A stretch of 64,000 nucleotides of DNA from VRUE01 sp036557525. GTDB lineage: Bacteria; Actinomycetota; Thermoleophilia; Solirubrobacterales; 70-9. The stretch lies in the NCBI GenBank assembly GCA_036557525.1, contig DATBHH010000080.1, forward strand, positions 1 to 64,000, given 5' to 3'. Both the position numbers and the translations under genes were made by a program. This document shows positions 34,775 through 42,745 of this stretch, piece after piece. Below the pieces are notes generated by a model. The model searched no databases and was not told the origin of the DNA. It worked only from the letters and a program-made list of their open reading frames with translations. Position 1 is the stretch's first letter. Every line of letters starts with the position of its first letter.

Positions 34775-37700
34775 GTGGGTCCGGGGGCCGCAACTCGCAC
34801 CGTCTGTCTCATCCTCGTCTCGGGCGCCGGCTTTTTCGCCGGCCTGGGCGCGCTGTCCCCGCCCCCGGCCGCGGCGGACGAACTGAAACTCGATTTTGAG
34901 TCGGGCCCGCCCCTCGACACCCCGATCGAAGCCGAGTACCGCGAAAGCGCCTTCGTCTTCTGGGAACGCCCCGACCCCGGCTTCCGTCCCTACCGCGAGC
35001 AGGCACCACTGGGGGTGCCGACTCAATCCGGCAGCGTCTACGCGGACATCAGCGACCACTGCTACCCGGGCGAGAGCGACAACGCCGGCGATTGCGAGAT
35101 CTTCATCCCGGGGACGCAGGGCAACCTGGTCCGCACCGCGAGCGGCGTGACGCTCTACGCGGGGCTCTCCTCGGCTTCCGCTGAAGCGGTCAGCGCGAAG
35201 CTGACCGCCTACGACGCCTCGCACCAGGAACTCGACAGCGCCGAAGTGCCGATCGGCGTCGGCTTCACGACACCGATCAGCGTCAGCAGCGCCGCCGCCA
35301 ACATCGCCAGCTTCATCCTCACCGTGGAAGGGCCGGGCAAGTACGGCGCCGCGCTCGGCTTCGACGACCTCACGCTCGACTTCCCGACCAACTCGCTGCC
35401 CGACATCTCACTGGCCGCGCCGATCGAAACCGTCGCCGTCCTGGAGGGCGGCTCGGTCGAAGCGCCGCTGCGGGTGACGCGGCTCAACGGCTCAAACGGG
35501 CCGGTCGCGTTCTCGGTCACGGGGCTGCCAGCCGGCGTGACGGGCACGGTGACGCCCGAACCGCTGCCCGGCACCCAGGCCAATGCGGTCATCCACCTCA
35601 CCGCGGCCGAAGACGCCGAAGTCACCCCGCTGAAGACCGCGACGGTCACCGCCGACCCGCAGGGCGACGCCAACGTCGCGCCGGAACCGCGCAGCGCGCA
35701 GTTCAACGTCCGGGTGGCGCGGTCGTTCGGGATCGCGGGGAGCGGCGAAGCGCTTCACCTGCCGCAGTGCGCCCCGGTCGACCGCGAATTCGTGCTGGAA
35801 CGCGACCGCTCGTTCGCCGGCACGCTCTTCCTCAGCGTCGAGGGCGCGCCGGCCGGGGTGCAGGTGCAGATCCTGCCCGGCAGCGTCGTCCCGCCGGGCG
35901 GCAACTTCAACGTGAACGGCACGCTGCGGGTCAGCCGCGGCGCCGAACCGGTCCCGCCCGAAAGCGTGCTGACGCTACGCGCGAGGGCCTCCGGCTTCCC
36001 CGACCAGACCCTCGCGGTGCCGATCGACAACGCCGCGCCGATGGCGACAGCGAGCCCCGGCTTCGCGCGGACGCCGCGCCGGGAGCAGCCCGGGACGACC
36101 GTTCGCCTCGACGGCAACGGCTTCTGCCCGGGGAGCGAGGTCGACGTCGGCACGACCCCCTCGGGCGAACCCAACCTTCCCGCCCGGGCGGAAGCGACCG
36201 TGGCAGGTGACCTCCACAGCCTCACCTTCCAGGTGCCGCGGGCGGGCATGAGCGGGCCGGTCACGGTCCTGCCGCCGTTCGCGGGCGGCGGTGTCGCGTT
36301 CCCCGGACTCGCGCCCTCCTATCCAACCCAGAACTCAATCGAAGTCCGCAGCTTCCGCGGCGAGTTCGGCTTCGCCTTCCGGAACTACGACTTCTCCGGC
36401 CTCTCCCTGTCCGAGCTGACCGAAGCGGTCGGCGCCGACGACCTCTTCCTCCAGATCAACCCCTGCTGGCCCTGGGGCAGCTGCTACGTGCCGACCGGCA
36501 TCCTCGATCCGATCGCGGCGATCGAGTGGCCGCTCTTCAGCGGCATCCTGATCGGGAGTGACGGCCACTGCTACGGGATGAACCGCGCCGTCCAGGAGTT
36601 CATGGCCCACAAGGTCCCCTACAATCGCTTCGCCTCCGGCGTCCATGACGTCTTCGACCTGCCGAGCGCAGGCGGCCCCCAGAACGGCCTCGGCAGCTAC
36701 CTCGACTCGCGCCAGGCGCTGCAGCTGACCGCGGAGGCGCTCTACCGCCGGCTCACCCGCGACCCCCGCCTCGACGTGCAGCTCGAACGCATCCAGTACC
36801 AGTTCGAACACGGCATGCACCCCGGCGTGACGATGAGGCGCGGGACCATCGGCGGACACGAGGTGACGGCGACCGACATGGTCCACCACCCGGACGGCTC
36901 GCTCGAAATCCTCAGCTACGACAACAACTTCCCGCAGACGCAGAAAGAGCTGGAAGACCCGGTCACCCACAGCTTCATGGAGACGGACGGCGGGGCGATC
37001 AGGATCAACGCCGCCCACGACCACTGGGAATTCACCAGCGCCGGCGGGACCAAATTCTCGGGCGGAGGAGACGACGGCACCCTCTATGCGGTGCCGCTCG
37101 AAGACATCCCGGACAACCCGAGTCTGCCCGGCCTCACCGACCTCGACCTGATCGTCGACATCTTCGGCTCGGTGGAGGGCGCGGCGACGACCGGTGGCGC
37201 CTCGCCCGGGGCAGAGGACGAACCGCTTGTGGCCGGCGCGGGCGGCAACGAAGCTGCCGGGATGGTGCTGGCGAGGAAGGGCGCCGACTCCCTCAGCCAC
37301 AGGATGAAGGGCCTGAAGGGCGGCAGCTACTCACAGCTGATCGCGGGCCCCGGCTTCGTCGCCGCGACGCCCAAGGTCGAGACCGCGAAGGGCGTCGTCG
37401 ACAGGATGTCGATCAGGCCGGTGGCCGGCAGGGTCACCTTCGTCGGCGGCCGCGATCGCGAGCTGGCGCTCGATCTCGCGATCGACAGGGGCAGGGTGCA
37501 TCGCGGGGCGTCGGTCGAGACGACGGCGAGCAAGGGTGGCGAGGACGTGGCCGCGCTGGGCCACGGCAAGTCGCTCGTCTACACGCACGATGGCGGCGCG
37601 GCGCGGGTGAGGATCTCGCTCACCAACGTGGCCCGCGCCGGCGGCCCCGCCACCTTCCGCTCGCCCGGGATGACCGTTCGCCGCGGCGAGCGCCTGAAGA

Positions 37701-38113
37701 TGACCCCGCTCGACTGGCACTCGCTCCACCGGGTCCGGGTCACGGCAAGGCTCAGGGGCGGGAAGACCAGGACCCGCGTCCTCCGCAACACCGCCGGAGC
37801 CAGCGAGCGCTTCGCCATCGGCCGACCACGGCTCAAGGGCCACCGGGCCGAGGTTCCCCTCCGCTTCCTCCACGTATCGCAGCCGGCGGTCGGCGGCCTC
37901 GTCCTCCGCCTCCTCCGCGGGAACCGCATCCTCGCCAAGAAGGCGATCGCGATCAAGCACCCGAAGCGCGGCCGCCGCAGCTTCGATTGGCGCCTGCCCC
38001 GGGTCCCCGCCGGCGACTACCGCCTGCAGGTCAACGCGGCCCTCGCCGGCGGCGCAGATCACCCGTCGCGTCGTACTGCGGCCCGCCATGCCTCGGTCCG
38101 CATCTCGAGATGA
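34775..38113 (+). CDS. Giant secreted protein with papain-like cysteine-peptidase core
   Basis: A 1112-residue exported protein; the signal peptide ends near PPPAAADE (residue 36). Residues 40-215 look like a carbohydrate-binding-type beta domain and residues 220-530 like three Ig-like domains. Residues 540-800 contain GSDGHCYGMNRAVQEF with Cys599, VHHPDGS with His704/705 and SYDNNFP with Asn717/718. This Cys, His, Asn order is that of papain-fold peptidases or transglutaminases. The C-terminal 300 residues are beta-rich and basic. Catalysis is an inference from motif order. Glu codons are mostly GAA. Confidence 0.7.
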   Translation: MGPGAATRTVCLILVSGAGFFAGLGALSPPPAAADELKLDFESGPPLDTPIEAEYRESAFVFWERPDPGFRPYREQAPLGVPTQSGSVYADISDHCYPGESDNAGDCEIFIPGTQGNLVRTASGVTLYAGLSSASAEAVSAKLTAYDASHQELDSAEVPIGVGFTTPISVSSAAANIASFILTVEGPGKYGAALGFDDLTLDFPTNSLPDISLAAPIETVAVLEGGSVEAPLRVTRLNGSNGPVAFSVTGLPAGVTGTVTPEPLPGTQANAVIHLTAAEDAEVTPLKTATVTADPQGDANVAPEPRSAQFNVRVARSFGIAGSGEALHLPQCAPVDREFVLERDRSFAGTLFLSVEGAPAGVQVQILPGSVVPPGGNFNVNGTLRVSRGAEPVPPESVLTLRARASGFPDQTLAVPIDNAAPMATASPGFARTPRREQPGTTVRLDGNGFCPGSEVDVGTTPSGEPNLPARAEATVAGDLHSLTFQVPRAGMSGPVTVLPPFAGGGVAFPGLAPSYPTQNSIEVRSFRGEFGFAFRNYDFSGLSLSELTEAVGADDLFLQINPCWPWGSCYVPTGILDPIAAIEWPLFSGILIGSDGHCYGMNRAVQEFMAHKVPYNRFASGVHDVFDLPSAGGPQNGLGSYLDSRQALQLTAEALYRRLTRDPRLDVQLERIQYQFEHGMHPGVTMRRGTIGGHEVTATDMVHHPDGSLEILSYDNNFPQTQKELEDPVTHSFMETDGGAIRINAAHDHWEFTSAGGTKFSGGGDDGTLYAVPLEDIPDNPSLPGLTDLDLIVDIFGSVEGAATTGGASPGAEDEPLVAGAGGNEAAGMVLARKGADSLSHRMKGLKGGSYSQLIAGPGFVAATPKVETAKGVVDRMSIRPVAGRVTFVGGRDRELALDLAIDRGRVHRGASVETTASKGGEDVAALGHGKSLVYTHDGGAARVRISLTNVARAGGPATFRSPGMTVRRGERLKMTPLDWHSLHRVRVTARLRGGKTRTRVLRNTAGASERFAIGRPRLKGHRAEVPLRFLHVSQPAVGGLVLRLLRGNRILAKKAIAIKHPKRGRRSFDWRLPRVPAGDYRLQVNAALAGGADHPSRRTAARHASVRISR

Positions 38114-38181
38114 CCCCGCTCTCCCGCTGCCTCGCGGCGACTGCTTTCGCCCGGCGCCGGGAGCGGACGCCCCTCTCGCCG

Positions 38182-39087
38182 CTAGAAGCCACGCGAAAGG
38201 TGGGACTTGAACAGCGAGCCGGTCATCGCCACGTCGGGGTCGCCGAGAAAGGATGCCGTCAAATCACCGGTCCAGGTGCGAGACCCGTTCCCTGCCCGGC
38301 TCAGGGCGGCGGTGCCGGCGAAGGGCGCAACCCCTTTCACGCTCGCTGAGCTCAGTGCGCGGGAGGCTCGCAGGTCACTTCGGGGGGCAGACGCAGAGAC
38401 GATGCGGTACGTCCCGAGGCGGTCAACCACGTCCTCCTCGGCTGCGGTCATCCGGACCCTGCCCCGGGCCCGCTTCGTAGCTTCAAAGGCTCGCGCCACG
38501 GGTCCCGAGCGAAAGCCGGCGAACAGACGGGTTCGAGGCCTCCGCCTTGTCGGGAACAGTTCGGTGGCCGGGGGACGGAATCCGGCGCGCCGTCCGACCC
38601 GCAGGCTCCGACGATCCCCCCGCTCGCCACTCGATCGGCAGGCGCCACCCCCCAGCTCGCTGCCACGGGCCCGCCTGCGAACCGCGGCCAGGTAGCGATG
38701 CTCGCCGACGAAGCGCAGGTTGCCGGCGAAGACGCCATCCCGCTTCATGCGAGGGTGCCCGGGTGCGCAGTGAGCAACGGTGTGCCAGTGGCCCGTCGGC
38801 TCGAAACGCATCGCGATCCGCCCGATGCCGGGAAAGACCGCTCGCAGACCGCCGGCCGTGGCGCCACGTGCGATGTAGTCGGTCTCCGCACGGCGATGCT
38901 TGGCGCGTTCGTGGCGCCTGACCTTGATGACGACTGTCGCCCCTCTGCCGCCCACCGCGACAAGGTAGCCGTGGTCCTTGAACGAGAACCGCAACACGGT
39001 CGATCTCGCCGCCAGAGCGTGGGAGGGGCCGAGCGGCAGCAGCAATGCCACCCAGAAGACGAGCGACGTGATTGCTCGTGCCCTCAC
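38182..39087 (-). CDS. Secreted protein of unknown function
   Basis: A 301-residue exported, very basic protein (signal ITSLVFWVALLLPLGPSHALA). The N-terminal half contains YIARGATAGGLRAVFPGIGR, RIAMRFEPTG and RDGVFAGNLRFVGEHRYLAA, a conserved beta-rich module that recurs in Solirubrobacterales exported proteins. The C-terminal half has no recognisable domain. Its start overlaps the stop of the upstream protease gene by 4 bp, so the two are translationally coupled, and it may be a partner or a substrate. Confidence 0.65.
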   Translation of the reverse strand: MRARAITSLVFWVALLLPLGPSHALAARSTVLRFSFKDHGYLVAVGGRGATVVIKVRRHERAKHRRAETDYIARGATAGGLRAVFPGIGRIAMRFEPTGHWHTVAHCAPGHPRMKRDGVFAGNLRFVGEHRYLAAVRRRARGSELGGGACRSSGERGDRRSLRVGRRAGFRPPATELFPTRRRPRTRLFAGFRSGPVARAFEATKRARGRVRMTAAEEDVVDRLGTYRIVSASAPRSDLRASRALSSASVKGVAPFAGTAALSRAGNGSRTWTGDLTASFLGDPDVAMTGSLFKSHLSRGF

Positions 39088-39836
39088 CGGATTCTCCCGG
39101 CCACGTGCGCCAACCTGGCGACGGCGTCCCCGAAGTAGGGCCCATAGTCGGTTACCGGGTCGTCGTAGTAGGAGCTGGACGTGACGCCGTTGAGCAGATC
39201 GCCGTCGATGAACCAGCCGCCTCCCGAGGCGCCGTCGCTGATCCGACAGGAAACGCCAAGCTCGAGCGGACCGGGCATGAGGAGGGCCTCGAGGTCTGGA
39301 CCGCGGCGTGCCGCTCCCTGGCAGACCTGAAGTGTCCCGCCGTTGAAAGGGCGGGCGACCGGATACCCGTACACGTCGAAGGTGCGCGGATGGCGACCGG
39401 TCACAAGCCGGTCGGCGCCGACTGCCTGGGCCAGGAGTTCACCCCGTTCGTTCCGACCGACGACGGCGGCCCCGACGTCGAAGTTGTCGTTCTCGGCTCG
39501 ACGCCACTGCGGCGTCGTGCCCAGCCAATCGGCGATGAAGGTCCCGAATGGCCGTTCGCCGTGCCGGTACCCGGGGACGAAGACCCAGCGCCGGCCGGAC
39601 CAATGGCCTTCGTCGAATACGCAATGGCCGGCGGTGATCACGAGGCTCCTGTTGGGGGCGACCGCTGACGTCCCCGAACAGCGGCCGTAGCCGCCGTCTT
39701 CCCGGATGAAGATCGCGCCGTTGACCGAGGGTCCCGGTGCGGTGGGATCCGGGACCGTGACCGATTTCGCCGCCGAGGCGAGGCTCGGCAGCGCCAGCAG
39801 CGCGATCGACATCGCAGCGAGGCTGAGCAAGCGCAT
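39084..39836 (-). CDS. Secreted trypsin-like serine protease
   Basis: A 250-residue chymotrypsin-fold protease. The signal peptide is MRLLSLAAMSIALLALPSLA. The catalytic triad is visible: His in VITAGHCVF, Asp in NDNFDVGAAV, Ser in SDGASGGGW. GGAGGAG lies 11 nt before ATG 39836; the open frame extends further upstream into a tRNA remnant, but that part is not coding. It is secreted and probably cleaves extracellular proteins. It is followed directly by the coupled gene at 38182. Confidence 0.88.
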   Translation of the reverse strand: MRLLSLAAMSIALLALPSLASAAKSVTVPDPTAPGPSVNGAIFIREDGGYGRCSGTSAVAPNRSLVITAGHCVFDEGHWSGRRWVFVPGYRHGERPFGTFIADWLGTTPQWRRAENDNFDVGAAVVGRNERGELLAQAVGADRLVTGRHPRTFDVYGYPVARPFNGGTLQVCQGAARRGPDLEALLMPGPLELGVSCRISDGASGGGWFIDGDLLNGVTSSSYYDDPVTDYGPYFGDAVARLAHVAGRIR

Positions 39837-39866
39837 CGCGTGTGATTCTCCTCCGAGACCGGGATT

Positions 39867-39920
39867 CTGCGAACCCGAGGGTCGCCGGTTCGAATCCTGT
39901 TGAGCGCATTGAGAATTTCG
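39867..39920 (+). pseudogene. tRNA-Arg(ACG) 3'-half remnant plus flank
   Basis: These 54 bases align without gaps to 24487-24540, the anticodon loop through the 3' end of tRNA-Arg plus 12 bases beyond it, with 46 identities. The identity of the flank TTGAGAATTTCG beyond the tRNA shows that this copy derives from the same locus rather than from another tRNA. The 5' half is missing. It may mark the far end of the accessory interval. Confidence 0.8.
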
Positions 39921-39930
39921 GCGCATCCGG

Positions 39931-40773
39931 CTAGATCTCCGGAGCCGACGGCGTCGAGGCCGTGCGCAGAGCTCCGGCGCTGGCGCAGACGACGAGTGCT
40001 ATCGCGATCAGCTGCGCCGCCGAGAGGCTCTGCGAGAGGGCGATGAAGCCGATCATCGCCGCGACCGCGGGCTCGAGGCTCATGAGCACGCCGAAGACTG
40101 CGTTTGGAAGCCGCCGCAGCGCCTCCAGCTCGAGCGCGTAGGGGATGGCCGAACTGAGAAGGCCGGCGCCCAATCCCACCGCGAGGACAGCCGGGACGAA
40201 GAGGTCGGCGCCGCCGGCGGCGATGCCGACAGGCGTGACCAGCAGGGTGGAGAGCATCGCCGCGAGCGCCAGACCGCCGAGGCCGGGCTCGCGCCCGACC
40301 CTGGCGCTCTGGAGAATGTAGAGGCCCCAGAAGGCGCCGGCCGTCAGCGCCAGCGCAATCCCGAGGGCGTCGACCTCGCCGCCTCCGCCCTTGGAGAGGA
40401 GGACGATTCCGACCGTGGCGAGAATCCCCCAGACGGCATCGATGCGCCGTCGGGTGCCGAGGATCGCGACGCCAAGAGGCCCGACGAACTCGAAGGTGAC
40501 GGCGACGCCGAGGGGCAGGCGGTCGATCGACTCGTAGAAGCAGAGGTTCATCGCCGCCAGGGCCAGCGCAAAGATCGCGACGTCCGTCATCTGCCTCCGG
40601 CCGACCCGGCGGACCTGACCGCGCGCCATGGCGGCGAGGGCGAGCGCCGCAAAGAGAGAGCGCAACAACACGGCTCCGGCCGGCCCGACTTCGTCGAACA
40701 GCGTCGTCGCCAGCGCCGCCCCGCACTGGACGGAGACGATCGAGCTGAGCACGAGTGCGACGGCGCGGCGCAT
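39931..40773 (-). CDS. EamA/DMT-superfamily exporter (RhtA-like)
   Basis: A 280-residue membrane protein with ten helices in two EamA repeats. PLGVAVTFEFVGPLGVAIL and ALRRLPNAVFGVLMSLEPAV are characteristic of RhtA-type threonine/homoserine exporters. ATG 40773 (MRRAVALVLSS) is preferred; a TTG at 40791 adds six residues. It is divergent from the HAD gene. The stop lies 11 bp from the tRNA-Arg remnant. Confidence 0.85.
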   Translation of the reverse strand: MRRAVALVLSSIVSVQCGAALATTLFDEVGPAGAVLLRSLFAALALAAMARGQVRRVGRRQMTDVAIFALALAAMNLCFYESIDRLPLGVAVTFEFVGPLGVAILGTRRRIDAVWGILATVGIVLLSKGGGGEVDALGIALALTAGAFWGLYILQSARVGREPGLGGLALAAMLSTLLVTPVGIAAGGADLFVPAVLAVGLGAGLLSSAIPYALELEALRRLPNAVFGVLMSLEPAVAAMIGFIALSQSLSAAQLIAIALVVCASAGALRTASTPSAPEI

Positions 40774-40881
40774 ACGGGGATGGACTCGCAAGGGCAGAGC
40801 ACGATAGGCATGGGCCGCCGGATGGGTTGGCAGCGTCTAGGCTGGATCGAGCTTGTCCCGCACCCTTCGGAGCCACGGTTC

Positions 40882-41535
40882 TTGATCGAAGCGGTCGTCT
40901 TCGATCTCGACGGCGTCCTGATCGACTCCGAGTCGGTCTGGGACCGGACGCGGCGCAGCTACGTCGAGCAGCACGGGGGTCGCTGGAACGAACGCGCTAC
41001 GCGGGAGATGATGGGCATGAGCTCGACCGAGTGGTCCCGCTACCTCGCCGAGCGGCTCGGGGTCGACCGGCCGCGGGAGACGATCGCGACCGAGGTCGCG
41101 GGCCAGGTCGGCGAGGCCTACCGCGAGCATCTGCCCCTCCTGCCGGGGGCCAGGGGGGCCGTGACGCGCCTTGCCGGGCACTGGCCCCTCGGGCTGGCTT
41201 CCTCGGCGAACCGCGAGCTGATCGACCTCGTGCTGCAGCTCGCCGACCTCGACTCGTTCTTCGCCGCGACGGTCTCCTCCGAAGAGGTCAGCCGTGGAAA
41301 GCCGGCCCCCGACGTCTACCTGCTGGCGGCGAGCCGCCTCTCGGCGCAGCCGGAGCGCTGCGCGGCAGTCGAGGACTCCCGCAACGGGATCCTCTCCGCG
41401 GCGGCGGCCGCCATGCGCGTCGTCGCCGTGCCGAACCGGGACTTCCCCCCGGGCCAGGAGGCGCTGGCTGCGACCGATCTGGTCCTTGGCGAGATCGACG
41501 AGCTGACCGTCGAGGCGGTGTCCGAGCTGGGGTAG
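40882..41535 (+). CDS. HAD-superfamily phosphatase (beta-phosphoglucomutase-like)
   Basis: A 217-residue HAD hydrolase. Motif I is VVFDLDGVLIDSE, motif II is LASSAN, motif III is the Lys in SRGKPAPDVYL, and motif IV is VEDSRNGI. The helical cap domain places it with phosphoglycolate phosphatase and beta-phosphoglucomutase proteins. A TTG start at 40882 gives the usual short N-terminus; the frame is open back to 40780. The substrate is unknown. Confidence 0.85.
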   Translation: MIEAVVFDLDGVLIDSESVWDRTRRSYVEQHGGRWNERATREMMGMSSTEWSRYLAERLGVDRPRETIATEVAGQVGEAYREHLPLLPGARGAVTRLAGHWPLGLASSANRELIDLVLQLADLDSFFAATVSSEEVSRGKPAPDVYLLAASRLSAQPERCAAVEDSRNGILSAAAAAMRVVAVPNRDFPPGQEALAATDLVLGEIDELTVEAVSELG

Positions 41536-41573
41536 CGGCGATCGCTGGCAGGCTCGCCGGGCGCGCCCGCCCT

Positions 41574-41999
41574 CTAGAGCCGCTCGCGCAGCTCGTGCGC
41601 GTCCTTTGCGAGCCCGCCCTCGAGGCGGTCCATCTCCTTGCTGCGCTGGTGGAAGAAGGCCCCGAAGGAGCCGGCCAGGGTGGCGACGACGGTGATCGCG
41701 TAGATGTCGAAGAAGAGCTCCAGGACCTTGCCGGCGTTGGTCGCCGGGTTGGCGACCGAGGAGGCGGTCAACAGCTGCGAGGTGGAGAAGAGGAAGGCGT
41801 CGAAGAGGTTGTGGATTTCGGTTCCCCGCGCGTGGCGCTCGGTCAGGAAGACGACGATCGTGCAGGCCACCGCGAACACCGCCGTGACGACGAAGATCGT
41901 CAGCAGCCGACGGCGCAGGTGCGCGTGCGTAGAGGTCTTCGCGCTCGCCACGGCGATCACCTCGCGGCGGGCGTGGTTCACGTGACGGCGCGCGTTCAC
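41574..41999 (-). CDS. K+-channel-like 2-TM protein with degenerate filter
   Basis: A 141-residue membrane protein with helix 1 (LLTIFVVTAVFAVACTIVVF), a pore-helix-like segment (FDAFLFSTSQLLTAS), helix 2 (LFFDIYAITVVATLAGSFGA) and a short charged tail. The arrangement matches 2-TM ion channels such as that at 10339, but the selectivity filter reads TASSVANP instead of TVGYGD. It is probably not K+ selective; it could be a non-selective pore or a sensor. The start is uncertain. Confidence 0.6.
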   Translation of the reverse strand: MNARRHVNHARREVIAVASAKTSTHAHLRRRLLTIFVVTAVFAVACTIVVFLTERHARGTEIHNLFDAFLFSTSQLLTASSVANPATNAGKVLELFFDIYAITVVATLAGSFGAFFHQRSKEMDRLEGGLAKDAHELRERL

Positions 42000-42058
42000 G
42001 GCGAGTGATTATGGGATCAGGTGCGGTGGGAATGCCGGGGCGGTGCTATACACGCCCG

Positions 42059-42745
42059 GTGGCCGCCGATGCAGGGCTCGAAAGCTTCGCCGCCTACGCC
42101 GCGGCGCGCGGCCTGACGCTCGAGCCCGGCGCCCACCTGCCGCGCACCACGCCGCTCCTCGCAGAGGGGGAGTTGCGCTCAGTCGACGCCCTGATGACCG
42201 GCTGGCTCGGGACCTACCTCGAAGCGCAGATGGCGCTGATCACCCGCGAGGAGACGACCACCGACGCCGCCGGCGGCGAGACCAGGGGCGACGCCCACTT
42301 CACCGTAGCCGTCGCGCACGTCCCCAGGGCCAAGCGGTTCATCCCCTGGCTGCTCTGCCGGCGGGCGGATGAGGGCGTCTTCGGCCGCGCCGCCGAGGCG
42401 CTGATCCATGGGCACGACCGCCTCGACCTCGAGAGCGCCGAGCTCGACAGCCGCTACCGGATCTATGTCTCTCCCGACAGCGACGCGGTCTGGGTCCGCG
42501 AGCTCTTCTCACCGAGCTTCATCGTCTTCCTGCTCGAACGGGCGCCGCGGGGGTTCGCCTTCGAGTACGTCGACGGGACCCTCTGCGTGAGCCTGGTCGG
42601 GCGCCGGACGCTGACCGAGGACCTCGACGCTCTGCGCGACGCGACGGTCGAACTGGTCGGCCGCCTGCGGGCCGAGATCCGCGAGAGGCTCGGCTCCGCC
42701 CGGGGGCGGTCCTCGCCGAGCGCTCCGGGCTTCCCCGATCGGTGA
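42059..42745 (+). CDS. Hypothetical protein
   Basis: A soluble protein of about 228 residues that I do not assign. It has an alternating beta pattern (HFTVAVAHVPRAKRFIPWLL, SRYRIYVSPDSDAVWVRELF, GFAFEYVDGTLCVSLVG) and a C-terminal helix, somewhat like DUF3137-type proteins. GTG 42059 is preferred because TATACA at 42047-42052 would place a leaderless transcription start there; ATG 42032 or 42005 are alternatives. It overlaps the subtilase gene by 4 bp. Confidence 0.6.
   Translation: MAADAGLESFAAYAAARGLTLEPGAHLPRTTPLLAEGELRSVDALMTGWLGTYLEAQMALITREETTTDAAGGETRGDAHFTVAVAHVPRAKRFIPWLLCRRADEGVFGRAAEALIHGHDRLDLESAELDSRYRIYVSPDSDAVWVRELFSPSFIVFLLERAPRGFAFEYVDGTLCVSLVGRRTLTEDLDALRDATVELVGRLRAEIRERLGSARGRSSPSAPGFPDR

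Noticed and set aside
24455..39920. An active prophage or integrative element
   Set aside because: No integrase, recombinase, phage structural or replication gene is visible between the tRNA-Arg copies; only scars and cargo can be supported.
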